Positions 22,748-32,191 of a stretch of DNA of 64,000 bases are shown piece after piece. Position 1 is the first letter of the stretch; every line of letters starts with the position of its first letter. The stretch comes from Micromonospora olivasterospora. Its GTDB lineage: Bacteria > Actinomycetota > Actinomycetes > Mycobacteriales > Micromonosporaceae. The DNA is taken from positions 4,588,001 through 4,652,000 of the forward strand of contig NZ_VLKE01000001.1 in NCBI RefSeq assembly GCF_007830265.1. The letters run 5' to 3'. Position numbers and translations under genes: made by a program. The notes beneath the pieces are model-generated. The model did no database searches, was not told the DNA's origin, and saw only the letters and a list, made by a program, of their open reading frames with translations.

Positions 22748-24253
22748 ATGGTCCTCGCCATGCCGACGACCTCGCGAGCGGCGATCCCCCGGCACCGACG
22801 ACGGAGGGCCGCGAAGGCCCCCGGCGCCATCCCGGGGCGGTCGGGCGTCGCACCGCCGGCCGCGGCGGCGGTCGCGGCAGGCCAACTGGTCGTCGTCGCC
22901 ATGTCCTACCAGGCGTTGGCCGCCTCGCCGAGGCTGGCGGCGTCCGCGGCGGTGGTCGTGGCCGTCGTGAACGTCACGCTGATGATGCGGCTCCGCGGCA
23001 ACCGGCAGATCTCCCTCGGTTCGATGTTTCTCGCGATCTATGCCGTGTTCCACGTGGGCCTGGCCCCCTACCTCATTGCCGGTGTCGTGCCGGACCTGTT
23101 GACGAGGGTGACCGGCGATCCGTTGACGTGGCTGATGTCGCCACAGATCACCGCCGCGGTGATGTTGGTCGTGATCAGCATGTCGACATACCTGCTCGGC
23201 TACTCACTCGTGGCGTGCTGGCGAAGGTCTGGCGGCAGAAGACGGGTCGGCCCGCCGGCGCCTGACCGACCCGCGACGTCCGTCATGGCGTCGGCGGGCC
23301 CGCTCCTGGTGCTCCTGGGCGGGCTGCTGCTCCTCGGGGTCGTCCTGTCCGAGGGGGTCGGCTCGCTCGGCGCGGACAACTACGCGTTGTTCCGGACCGA
23401 GCAGCACAAACCCCAGTTGGCCTGGGCGTTCCTGTTTCTGGGCATCGGCATGGCGGTGGTCGGCTCCGGCGGCTCACGGTGGTGGGTCCTGGCCTTCCTG
23501 CCGTTGATCGTCATCCCGCTCACCATCGGGTGGCGCAGTGGCACCATCTTTCCGTTGGCGGCCTTCCTCGTCGCCTGGAGCCGCCGACGCCAGGTGCGGG
23601 TGCGGCTGTGGCACGGCGCGGTGGTCCTCGCGCTGCTGTCGCTGGGATCGGTCGTGCGTCAGGCACGGGAAGGGGGCCCCGGCGGCTTTCGTCTGGCGGA
23701 TGCCTCGCTCAACCCGCTGGACGGTCTCGCCGAACTGAGCGCGACCCTGCGTACCGTGGTCGTCGTGCGGGAGTGGCGCATGGTCGAACACCAGCCCTTC
23801 GCCGGCTGGGACGTGTACTGGGCGCCCGTGGAACGTCTTGTCGGCCGCCTCCTGGGGCTGGACGTCACGCCCGCCGCGCTGGACCAGCGGAACCTGTCGA
23901 CCGCCTTCCTGGACCGTCCGGAACTCGGCGCCATCGGTGGTTCGCCCACCGCCGAGGCGTACCGGGCCGCGGGAATCGTCGGAGTGATCGTGGTCATGGC
24001 CCTGATCGGAGCGGTCATCGCCTGGCTGGACGGCACGCGGCCCGGGTCGATCTGGGAGTACGGGGTCGGAATGATCGGCTACGTGCTGCTGGTCTGGAGC
24101 CGCAACAACTTCACTCCGGTCGTGGCGCAGGCCGGGCTCTGCCTGACGATCCTGCTGGTGGCCCGATGGGTGGACACCCAACGGGCGATGCGTTCCGACC
24201 GGTCGTCACCCGCCACAGATCGCGCCACTCCCGCGTCGCGTGCTCGAGGGTGA
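22748..24253 (+). CDS. O-antigen/oligosaccharide repeat-unit polymerase (Wzy-like)
   Basis: A 501-residue membrane protein with about 10-12 hydrophobic segments and a large hydrophilic loop near residues 300-400 (LNPLDGLAELSATLRTVVVV, then REWRMVEHQPFAGWDVYWAP) characteristic of Wzy-type polymerases, which join lipid-linked repeat units. Wzy proteins share little sequence, so the call rests on topology, the loop and the context. The ATG at 22748 has AAGGGA eight bases upstream. Its last 143 bases overlap the 3' end of the opposite-strand glycosyltransferase gene. Confidence 0.75.
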   Translation: MVLAMPTTSRAAIPRHRRRRAAKAPGAIPGRSGVAPPAAAAVAAGQLVVVAMSYQALAASPRLAASAAVVVAVVNVTLMMRLRGNRQISLGSMFLAIYAVFHVGLAPYLIAGVVPDLLTRVTGDPLTWLMSPQITAAVMLVVISMSTYLLGYSLVACWRRSGGRRRVGPPAPDRPATSVMASAGPLLVLLGGLLLLGVVLSEGVGSLGADNYALFRTEQHKPQLAWAFLFLGIGMAVVGSGGSRWWVLAFLPLIVIPLTIGWRSGTIFPLAAFLVAWSRRRQVRVRLWHGAVVLALLSLGSVVRQAREGGPGGFRLADASLNPLDGLAELSATLRTVVVVREWRMVEHQPFAGWDVYWAPVERLVGRLLGLDVTPAALDQRNLSTAFLDRPELGAIGGSPTAEAYRAAGIVGVIVVMALIGAVIAWLDGTRPGSIWEYGVGMIGYVLLVWSRNNFTPVVAQAGLCLTILLVARWVDTQRAMRSDRSSPATDRATPASRARG

Positions 24254-25364
24254 AGGGGGACGAGCGCAGGGACAGGCTCAGTTCGCGGCGCTCGTCGGCG
24301 TCCATCTCGGCCTGCCGTAGGGCGACTGTGGCCCAGGCGTCCGCGCCGGCCGAGAGGGACACCGGCACGACCCCGCGGACGAGTGTGGCCAGTTCCCTGA
24401 GGGTGGGCAGGTCGGTTGCCACCACTGGCACGCCGGCCGCCAGGGCCTCGAGAATCACGCCGGGCAGTCCCTCCCGTACGGAGGGCAGCAGCAGGACGTC
24501 GCAGGCCGCCAGCACGGAGGCGATCTCGTCGACCTCGCCCGCCAGCACCACCCGCCCGTCCGCGCCGACCTGCGGGTGCGGGCCGGTGATGTCGTCGCTG
24601 CCGCCCGGTCCGGCCACGAGCAGTCGCGCGTCCGGCCGTAGCGCGCGGGCGGCCCGGTGTATCTCGACGAGGAAGGCGCGGTTCTTCTCCGGCGCCGCCC
24701 TGCCGAGGTAGCCGAGCACCGGCGCGTCCGGAGGCAGACCCCAGTGCCGTCGGGCGGTCTCCCGGTCCCAGCCGTCGACGCGACTGATCGCCACGCCGTT
24801 GGGCAGCACACGGTAGCGCGGGTCGCCCGGGCGTACCCCGGCGAAGTCCCGCGCCGCGGCCGTCACCCCCAGGACATCCGTGGCGACGTGCGGCAGCAGG
24901 CGCCTGAGCAGCGCCCGTTGTGCTCTGCGCCCGCGCGTGTCCGGTCGTCCGTCGCCCTCGCTCGACAGCCGCGCCACCCGCACGGGAACCCCGCCGGCCC
25001 GCGCCGCCAGCAGCACGAGAGCGCTCGTCAGACTGATGTGGGAGACCACGACGTCGGGCCGCAGCGATTGCAGGCACTGCCACATGCGCAGCGGAAAGGA
25101 ACGCCTCGGTCGCACCGGGAGCTGCCGGACGGCGGCGCCGGCGGCCCGGAAGTCCGCGGCGAGGGCCCCCTCCCAGCCGGCGACGGTGACGAAGGTCTGC
25201 TGGACCTCGTCCGGTGGAATCGCGCGGCAGACGTCCAGTGCCGACGTCTCGATGCCGCCGCGGTCGAGGCAGCCCATGACGTGCACGACCCGGACGGGCC
25301 GACGCCAGGTTTCGAGGAAGTCCAATGTCCCCTGCTGGGGCGCGACGGGGCCTCCGGTGGTCAT
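24111..25364 (-). CDS. GT4 family glycosyltransferase
   Basis: A 417-residue GT-B glycosyltransferase. The N-terminal domain has VRVVHVMGCLDRGGIETSAL, typical of GT4, and the C-terminal domain has LGYLGRAAPEKNRAFLVEIH, then LLLPSVREGLPGVILEALAA with the conserved EGLPGVILEA donor-site Glu. It presumably adds one sugar to the lipid-linked repeat unit. GAGGAG lies nine bases before the ATG. The C-terminal ~45 residues lie in the antisense overlap with the polymerase gene and are probably not part of the fold. It is the last gene of the minus-strand operon. Confidence 0.88.
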   Translation of the reverse strand: MTTGGPVAPQQGTLDFLETWRRPVRVVHVMGCLDRGGIETSALDVCRAIPPDEVQQTFVTVAGWEGALAADFRAAGAAVRQLPVRPRRSFPLRMWQCLQSLRPDVVVSHISLTSALVLLAARAGGVPVRVARLSSEGDGRPDTRGRRAQRALLRRLLPHVATDVLGVTAAARDFAGVRPGDPRYRVLPNGVAISRVDGWDRETARRHWGLPPDAPVLGYLGRAAPEKNRAFLVEIHRAARALRPDARLLVAGPGGSDDITGPHPQVGADGRVVLAGEVDEIASVLAACDVLLLPSVREGLPGVILEALAAGVPVVATDLPTLRELATLVRGVVPVSLSAGADAWATVALRQAEMDADERRELSLSLRSSPFTLEHATREWRDLWRVTTGRNASPVGCPPIGPPAGSSGRARPAPRPE

Positions 25365-25414
25365 GACGCGGTGCTCCTCGGAAGTGTCGGACAGGGTCGG
25401 CCGGCGCGGCCGGG

Positions 25415-26617
25415 TCAGCGGGAGCGGACCAGGCCCTTGCGTGTGGTCGCGTCCCGCACGCTGCGGTAGAACGCCTCGCGCCGGGGTTGCAGGACGTCCC
25501 GGGAGTACGCCCGTGCCCGCGCCAGGTTCCGGCCCGAGGCGGCGGTCAGGCGCTCCGGGTCGCCCAGCATCGCGGCGACCGCGTCGGCCAGCGCCGCCGG
25601 GTCGCCCGGCGGTACGAGGTCCTCCGGCGCGAGCAGCTCCGGTATGCCGCCCACGCTGGTGCCCAGGGCCGGCAGCCCGCGGGCCATCGCCTCGATCAGC
25701 GCCCGGGGCAGGCCCTCGGTGCGCGACGGCATGACGAACAGGTCGGCCGCGTCCAGCCGCCGGTGCAGCGGCTCGCCGGGCGGGCACCAGCCCAGGAACG
25801 TCACCCGGTCGGCGACGCCGGCCCGCCGGGCCAGGTCCGCCAGGCGCGGCTGGTAGCGGCCGGTCCCCACGTGCGCGAGCCGCACCGGGCGGCCGGCGGC
25901 GGTCAGCCGGGCCAGCGCGTCGATCAGCACGTCCACGCCCTTGTACAGCTGGTCCATCGTGCCGACCGTGACGAGCGTGGCCTCGGTCCCCACCGGCACG
26001 GCGCCGCGCCGCGGCTGCGCGACGAAGGCGGTGGGCGGCAGGTCGATGCTGGACGCGGCCGTCGTCGGTACGCCGGGCCGGGCCGGGTAGCGCGACTGCA
26101 GATGCGCGCGGGTCACGTAGGACACCGCGACGGCGGCGGCGCACTCGTCGCGCAGCCGGGCGGCGAAGCGCCGGCGCAGCAGGGGCCGCAGCGGGTGACC
26201 GACGACCCCGGGCGCGAACACGTCGTACGGGTCGGCGACCACCTCCAGCCCGTACGGCAGGCGCCGGCGGTCGCGCCCGGCGGCCAGCAGGGTGCCGATC
26301 GCGGACGGGACGCGCAGGATCACCGCGTCCCGGTCGTCCGCGGCCTCGGCGACGGCCTCGGCGACCGCCCGCCGCGCCGCCAGGTACTGCCGCGGCCCGA
26401 CGTAGTACGGCAGCGGCCACACCCCGACCCGGTCCCCGTCGACCCGGCGCGCGGTCTCGCCGGCGCGGTCGGTGTCCTGCACCCGGGCCACCACCCGCAC
26501 CTCGTCGAACACGCTGAGGTAGCGGGTCCAGAACCCGTGGTCGGGCCCGTCGGGCGTCCACACCGCCCCGTCCGGGGTGCGGCGGAAGCGGGCCTCGGAG
26601 GTGACGACGACCCTCAT
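25415..26617 (-). CDS. GT4 family glycosyltransferase
   Basis: A 400-residue GT4 enzyme beginning MRVVVTSEARFRRTPDGAVW. The C-terminal half has LVTVGTMDQLYKGVDVLIDA and FVMPSRTEGLPRALIEAMAR, the family's donor-binding Glu motif, then GTSVGGIPELLAPEDLVPPG. The ATG overlaps the upstream stop in an ATGA, the same arrangement found through this operon, so the genes are translationally coupled. Donor and acceptor are unknown. Confidence 0.88.
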   Translation of the reverse strand: MRVVVTSEARFRRTPDGAVWTPDGPDHGFWTRYLSVFDEVRVVARVQDTDRAGETARRVDGDRVGVWPLPYYVGPRQYLAARRAVAEAVAEAADDRDAVILRVPSAIGTLLAAGRDRRRLPYGLEVVADPYDVFAPGVVGHPLRPLLRRRFAARLRDECAAAVAVSYVTRAHLQSRYPARPGVPTTAASSIDLPPTAFVAQPRRGAVPVGTEATLVTVGTMDQLYKGVDVLIDALARLTAAGRPVRLAHVGTGRYQPRLADLARRAGVADRVTFLGWCPPGEPLHRRLDAADLFVMPSRTEGLPRALIEAMARGLPALGTSVGGIPELLAPEDLVPPGDPAALADAVAAMLGDPERLTAASGRNLARARAYSRDVLQPRREAFYRSVRDATTRKGLVRSR

Positions 26618-27915
26618 CCGCGCCACCCGCCGGCCGCGACGTCCTCGATGATGTCCGCCACCCGGACGGCCGAGTCGCGGTTGTCGAACCGCTCCACCAT
26701 CAGCCGGCGGGCCGCCCGCCCCCGCTCCGGCAGCCGGCCGGCCGTGAACTCCCGGTACGCGGCCGACAGCGCGTCGGTCAGCGCCGCCACGTCGTCCGTC
26801 GGGACGACCCAGCCGCAGCGCTCGTCGACGGTCTCGGGCAGGCCGCCGGCCTCGCTGACGATGCTCGGCACCGCCATCGCGCCCGCCTCGACGGCCGCCC
26901 CGTGGCTCTCGCCCAGCGACGGGCTCACGCTGACGTCGGCCGCGGCGTACCACGGCCGGACGTCCTCGATAGTCTCCAGCCAGGTGATGCCGGGGTCGCC
27001 GGCGACGCGGAACCGGTCGATCAGCTCGCGGCGGTGGGCCGCGCCCGCCTCGCCCCAGCCTCCGCCGACCACCAGCAGGTGCGCCCGCGGGTGCCGCTCG
27101 CGGAACCGGCGCCACGCCGGGAACAGCACGTCGTGGCCCTTGATCCCGCGGCCGGCGTTGATCAGCCGGATCGGCGGGTAGACGTAGGCGACCAGCACGG
27201 CCAGGAACGTGTCGTCGCCGATGCCCAGCTCGGCCCGGGCCTTCGCCCGCGCGTCCGCGTGCGCCCGCCGGTCGAAGTCGACGCCGTCGCCGGGTTCCGC
27301 CGGGACCGTCCAGTCCGGCCGGTGCCGGTCGGTGTTCACCCCGTACGTGGCCACCGGGCGCCGCCGGGGCGGGCAGCCCAGCTCCCCGTACCGCTCCGAC
27401 GCGTGCCGGCAGCCGCAGATGACCACGTCGTCGAGGCGCCACAGCAGGCGCTCGAAGGGGCGGATCAGCGGGGACTCCAGGTACAGCGGCCCGGCGACCA
27501 TGTGCACCCGGCGCAGCGCCATGCCGAGGGTGGCGAACCGGCCCGCGAACGCGGAGGCGAGCAGGTGGTAGTGCAGCACGTCCGGGGCGAGCCGGCGCAG
27601 CAGCCGCCGCAGGCCCAGCAGACCGCGCAGGCTGCCCGGGCCGACCCGGAAGTCGAACGGCGACTCCTCGACAGGTACGCCCCGCCGCCGCAACTCGGCC
27701 GTGAGCCGGCCCTCGCCGCCAGGCAGCACGACCACCACCTGGTGCCCGCGTCCGATCAGCTCCTGGACCTGCGGCAGGATCCACATTCCGCCGCTGTTGG
27801 TCTTGAGCAGCACGGCGACCCGCAGCCGCCGCGCGGCGGTGGGGCCGCCCCCGACGGCCGGCGTTCGCTCCGGCGTGGCGCGTCGTCGTGGCCGTCCTGT
27901 GGCGTCGGCGATCAT
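26614..27915 (-). CDS. GT4 family glycosyltransferase
   Basis: A 433-residue GT4 protein. After a ~30-residue basic leader it begins LRVAVLLKTNSGGMWILPQV and includes VLHYHLLASAFAGRFATLGM. The C-terminal domain has AYVYPPIRLINAGRGIKGHD, where GRGIKGHD matches the usual KG-loop, and SVSPSLGESHGAAVEAGAMA in the position of the donor-site motif. AAGGGGG lies upstream of the ATG, which overlaps the stop of the acetyltransferase gene. It is probably one of three sequential transferases building the repeat unit. Confidence 0.87.
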   Translation of the reverse strand: MIADATGRPRRRATPERTPAVGGGPTAARRLRVAVLLKTNSGGMWILPQVQELIGRGHQVVVVLPGGEGRLTAELRRRGVPVEESPFDFRVGPGSLRGLLGLRRLLRRLAPDVLHYHLLASAFAGRFATLGMALRRVHMVAGPLYLESPLIRPFERLLWRLDDVVICGCRHASERYGELGCPPRRRPVATYGVNTDRHRPDWTVPAEPGDGVDFDRRAHADARAKARAELGIGDDTFLAVLVAYVYPPIRLINAGRGIKGHDVLFPAWRRFRERHPRAHLLVVGGGWGEAGAAHRRELIDRFRVAGDPGITWLETIEDVRPWYAAADVSVSPSLGESHGAAVEAGAMAVPSIVSEAGGLPETVDERCGWVVPTDDVAALTDALSAAYREFTAGRLPERGRAARRLMVERFDNRDSAVRVADIIEDVAAGGWRG

Positions 27916-28559
27916 CGAGCGGGTACCCCCTTCACAACGGTGTGCGGTGGGACGTCCCGGACGACGCAGGCGGCGGCGCCGACCGTGGCGTGGGCGCCGA
28001 CGCGGCGGCCCTCCAGCACCACGGCCCCGGCGCCGACCAGCGCGCCGCTGTCGATGCGGCAGTTGCCCGAGACGGCGGCGAGGGGGTTGACCGAGACGAG
28101 GTCGCCGAGCACGCAGTCGTGCCCGACGGTGACGTTCTGGTTGAGGTGCACGTGCCGGCCCATGGTCACGTTCGTGGTGACCCGCGCCCCGGGGAAGACC
28201 AGCAGGCCCTCGCCGTGGCGGGCGTCGGGGCCGACCGTGGCGTCCGGGTGCACCAGGTCCGCCGCCGGCAGGCCGTACGCGTCGAGCCGCTCGACGACCG
28301 CGCGCCGGGCCGCCGGGGCCCCGATGCCCACCGCGACGTGGGTACGCGGCGGCAGCGCCGCGAGCACCGTCGTGGGGCCGAGGTACGCGTGCCCGAGCCG
28401 GGCGACCCGCTTGCGGTTGACGTCGCTGGGCGCGTCGTCGACGAAGCCGAGCACCCGCCAGGCCGGCCCGGCGGCGGACGCCCGGTTGACCGCCTCGATG
28501 ATGCCGAGCACCTCCCGGCCGTGGCCGCCGCAACCGACCACGACGACGTCCGCGCTCAT
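27912..28559 (-). CDS. NeuD/PglD-type sugar acetyltransferase
   Basis: A 215-residue enzyme with the PglD N-terminal nucleotide-sugar-binding half (VVVVGCGGHGREVLGIIEAV, GFVDDAPS) and a C-terminal left-handed beta-helix (VHPDATVGPDARHGEGLLVF, NQNVTVGHDC). Its ending VVKGVPAR is the usual AGNPAR/KGVPAR motif. PglD acetylates the 4-amino group of UDP-4-amino-sugars using acetyl-CoA. It lies between a PglC-like phosphotransferase and glycosyltransferases, overlapping both neighbours by four bases (ATGA), which supports the acetamido-sugar role. Confidence 0.88.
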   Translation of the reverse strand: MSADVVVVGCGGHGREVLGIIEAVNRASAAGPAWRVLGFVDDAPSDVNRKRVARLGHAYLGPTTVLAALPPRTHVAVGIGAPAARRAVVERLDAYGLPAADLVHPDATVGPDARHGEGLLVFPGARVTTNVTMGRHVHLNQNVTVGHDCVLGDLVSVNPLAAVSGNCRIDSGALVGAGAVVLEGRRVGAHATVGAAACVVRDVPPHTVVKGVPAR

Positions 28560-29217
28560 GCGGTACGCCCCTCGCCGGCCCCGACCCCGGCGCCGACCAC
28601 GGCGGGCGCCCTGCTGCCGCGGAACTCGTGGGCCGTCACGCTGCCCGGCGCCGTGATGCCCTCCCGGCGCAGCACCACCACCACGGTCCGGGCGAGGATG
28701 CCTAGGTCCAGCAGGAAGCCGCGGTTGTCGACGTACCAGACGTCGTAGGCGAAGCGGCGGTCCCAGGTCAGCGCGTTGCGGCCGTTCACCTGCTGCAGGC
28801 CGGTCACGCCGGGGCGCACCTCGTGCCGGCGGAACTGCTGCGGGGTGTAGCGGTCGAGATAGGACGGCAGCAGCGGGCGCGGCCCGACCAGGCTCATGTC
28901 GCCGCGCAGCACGTTCCACAGGGTCGGCAGCTCGTCGAGGCTCGTCGCCCGCAGCCACGCGCCCAGCGGCGTGAGCCGGGCGGCGTCGGTGGCCGGCCCG
29001 TCGGTGTGTCCGGGAACCGTCATGGACCGGAACTTGACCAGGTCGAACAGCCGCGCGTGGCGGCCCGGGCGCGGCTGCCGAAACAGCACGGGCCGGCCCA
29101 TCGTCACCATGATCGCGACGGCGACGGCGAGTATGACGGGCGTGGCCAGCACGAGGCACACGGCGGCGACGACGACGTCGAGGACGCGCTTGGCGCCCTC
29201 GTACGCGCGGCAAGCCG

Positions 29218-29221
<4 letters not shown>
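28556..29221 (-). CDS. Initiating sugar phosphotransferase (PglC-like bacterial sugar transferase)
   Basis: A 221-residue monotopic phosphoglycosyl transferase that loads the first sugar-1-phosphate onto undecaprenyl phosphate. It has one N-terminal membrane helix (VLDVVVAAVCLVLATPVILA), then PVLFRQPRPGRHARLFDLVK, KFRSMT, TSLDELPTLWNVLRGDMSLV, GPRPLLPSYLDRY and RPGVTGLQQVNGRNALTWDR. DE in the SLDELP motif is the catalytic dyad of this family. The short length lacking extra N-terminal membrane segments is the PglC type rather than WbaP. It overlaps both neighbours by ATGA. Confidence 0.92.
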
Positions 29222-30351
<1,130 letters not shown>

Positions 30352-30582
30352 GTGGGGGACACCCTCCGGTCGGCGGGCCGTCGGTCTGCGGCCCGGGGAC
30401 GGCAGGACCGCGACACGTTCCTGGCTCTCCGGGCTGATCGCGTGATAAATCGACAAATGGGTTCTATCAGAGGTTGAACGACCGGATGACCGTTTTGGAC
30501 GCTCCTGCCTCGCGCACGCGGTCGCGTCCGGGGCGTTAGAGTGCTGCGGGCCACACCGACGACGGGCGAGGGGAGCCGGTCC
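30352..30582. promoter_or_regulatory. Divergent promoter region of the polysaccharide operon
   Basis: This 231-base gap lies between the divergent aminotransferase and DUF389 genes. An A+T-rich island at about 30436-30480 is the likely promoter area for the six-gene minus-strand polysaccharide operon. AGGGGAG at 30569-30575 is the ribosome binding site for the DUF389 start at 30583. I see no convincing operator palindrome. Confidence 0.4.
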
Positions 30583-31547
30583 GTGCTGCACCTGAGGGTG
30601 ATCGCCCCGCCCGACCAGTCAGCGGCGGTGGCCGACCTGCTGGGCGCGCCGACCCGGGGGTCACCCACCTGGTGGTGCTTCCCGGCGCGGCCCGGCTACC
30701 CCGGGGCGACCTGATCCTCTGCGACGTGGTCCGCGAGCGGGCCGACAACGTGCTGCGCGGGCTGCAGGAACTGGGCGTGGAGGCGCGCGGCGGGATCGCC
30801 GCCGACGACGTGGAGCTCACCCTCTCCACCGCCGCCGAGCGGGCCGCCGAGGAGGCGCCGGGCAGCGGCGCGGACGCCGTGGTCTGGGACGAGGTCGCGG
30901 CGAAGACGGGCGAGCAGACGGAGCTGTCCGCCACCTATCTGGTGCTCATCGTGGTGGCGACCATGATCGCCGGTATCGGGGTGCTGCTCGACCAGCCCAT
31001 CCTGATCGTCGGCGCCATGGTGGTCGGCCCCGAGTTCGGCCCGCTCGCCGCGCTCTGCGTGGCGCTGCTGCGGCGTAAGCCGGCGACCGTCGTCCGGTCG
31101 GTGCAGGCCCTCGTGGCGGGTTTCCTGGCCGCCATGCTCGCCACGGTGGTCAGCACCTGGGCGCTCACCGCCGCCGGCCTGGTCCACCGGGGCATGCTGC
31201 TGGCCGAGCGGCCGCTGACCGACTTCATCTGGCGCCCGGACGCGCTGTCCTGGGTGGTCGGCCTGCTGGCCGGGGTCGCCGGGATGCTCTCGCTGACCTC
31301 CAAGAAGTCCGGCGCCCTGGTCGGGGTCCTGATCTCGGTCACCACCGTGCCGGCCGCCGCGAACGTCGCCGTCGCCGCCGCGTACGGGGTGTGGCACGAG
31401 GCGGGCGGCTCGGCGGTCCAGTTGCTGATCAACCTGTGCGCGATCGTGCTCGCCGGGCTGGCCACCCTCGCGGTGCAGCAGGTCTGGTGGTGGCACGTGG
31501 GCCGGCGGGTCAGGCGCCGGGCCCCGGCCGAGGTCGCCGTGCGCTGA
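30583..31547 (+). CDS. DUF389 membrane protein, apparent frameshift near its start
   Basis: The main frame (from 30672) has the DUF389 core of six or so membrane segments, including [40 protein letters not shown] and [20 protein letters not shown]. The family's usual beginning, [20 protein letters not shown], is present in another frame from the GTG at 30583, which has a strong AGGGGAG seven bases upstream. The two frames join at about 30642-30652 (GGGCGCGCCGACC), where one missing base would restore [20 protein letters not shown]. The gene is either frameshifted or carries a sequence error. DUF389 has no firmly established function. Confidence 0.75.
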
Positions 31548-31965
31548 ACTCGTCCAGCCGGCGGGCGAGCATCTCGCGCAGCGGCAGGGACTCGCCGTCC
31601 CGGCCGCCCTCGCCGACGACCAGGGGCGCGGGGCCGGGCGGCGGGTCGGCCCCGAGGACGCGGGCGCGCAGGCTGGCCGGCACGGTCAGCTGGTACCACC
31701 GGCCGGCCGTGTCCACGGCACGGGTGCGGGCCCGGTCGACGTACCAGCCCGTGAGCCTGGTGCGGTAGCGGCCGCGGCCCGCGTACGGCACGGCGGTGAG
31801 CCGGGTGGGCCGCAGCCCGCGCCGGGTCGCCTCCGCCACGAACCACGCCACGAGCCGCGCGGCCTCGGCGTGCTCGGCCGCCCGCCGCCGCTCGTCGGCC
31901 TCGGCGTGCGCCCGCACCGCCCGCCGCTGCCGCTCCCGCCACGCGGGGCCGTCGTCCGCACCCAT
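31510..31965 (-). CDS. Hypothetical basic actinobacterial protein
   Basis: A 151-residue protein beginning [20 protein letters not shown] with a strongly charged, probably helical N-terminal third ([20 protein letters not shown]). A middle segment follows ([40 protein letters not shown]), and then a proline-rich stretch. I do not recognise a domain. Its 3' end overlaps the convergent DUF389 gene by 38 bases. The frame is continuous with the shifted frame of tex upstream, so an automatic caller may fuse the two; the shared ATG, length and separate composition suggest an independent gene. Confidence 0.5.
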   Translation of the reverse strand: MGADDGPAWRERQRRAVRAHAEADERRRAAEHAEAARLVAWFVAEATRRGLRPTRLTAVPYAGRGRYRTRLTGWYVDRARTRAVDTAGRWYQLTVPASLRARVLGADPPPGPAPLVVGEGGRDGESLPLREMLARRLDEFSARRPRPGPGA

Positions 31966-32042
31966 ACCCGCGACGGTACGCCCACCCGGCCCCCTCGACA
32001 CCGGAGGCGAGGCACCACCGCAAGGGCGCCGCCCATGGGCCA

Positions 32043-32158
32043 CCACGGGCAGCGACCGCGCCCGGGAGGCGCCACGGGCAGCGACCGCGCCCGGGAGGCG
32101 CCACGGGCAGCGACCGCGCCCGGGAGGCGCCACCGGCAGCGACCGCGCCCGGGAGCCG
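32043..32158. repeat. 29-bp tandem repeat, four copies
   Basis: Four head-to-tail copies of CCACGGGCAGCGACCGCGCC followed by CGGGAGGCG occupy the gap between tex and the hypothetical gene. Copies 1-3 are identical and copy 4 differs at two positions. There are no spacers, so this is a minisatellite, not a CRISPR array. Each unit can form a small CCCGGG-based hairpin. Confidence 0.9.
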
Positions 32159-32191
32159 AGCGCGTCGCTGCCGGAGGACGCCGCGCCGCCG

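Noticed and set aside
32043..32158. Possible CRISPR array
   Set aside because: Four contiguous 29-bp copies without spacers; a plain minisatellite.
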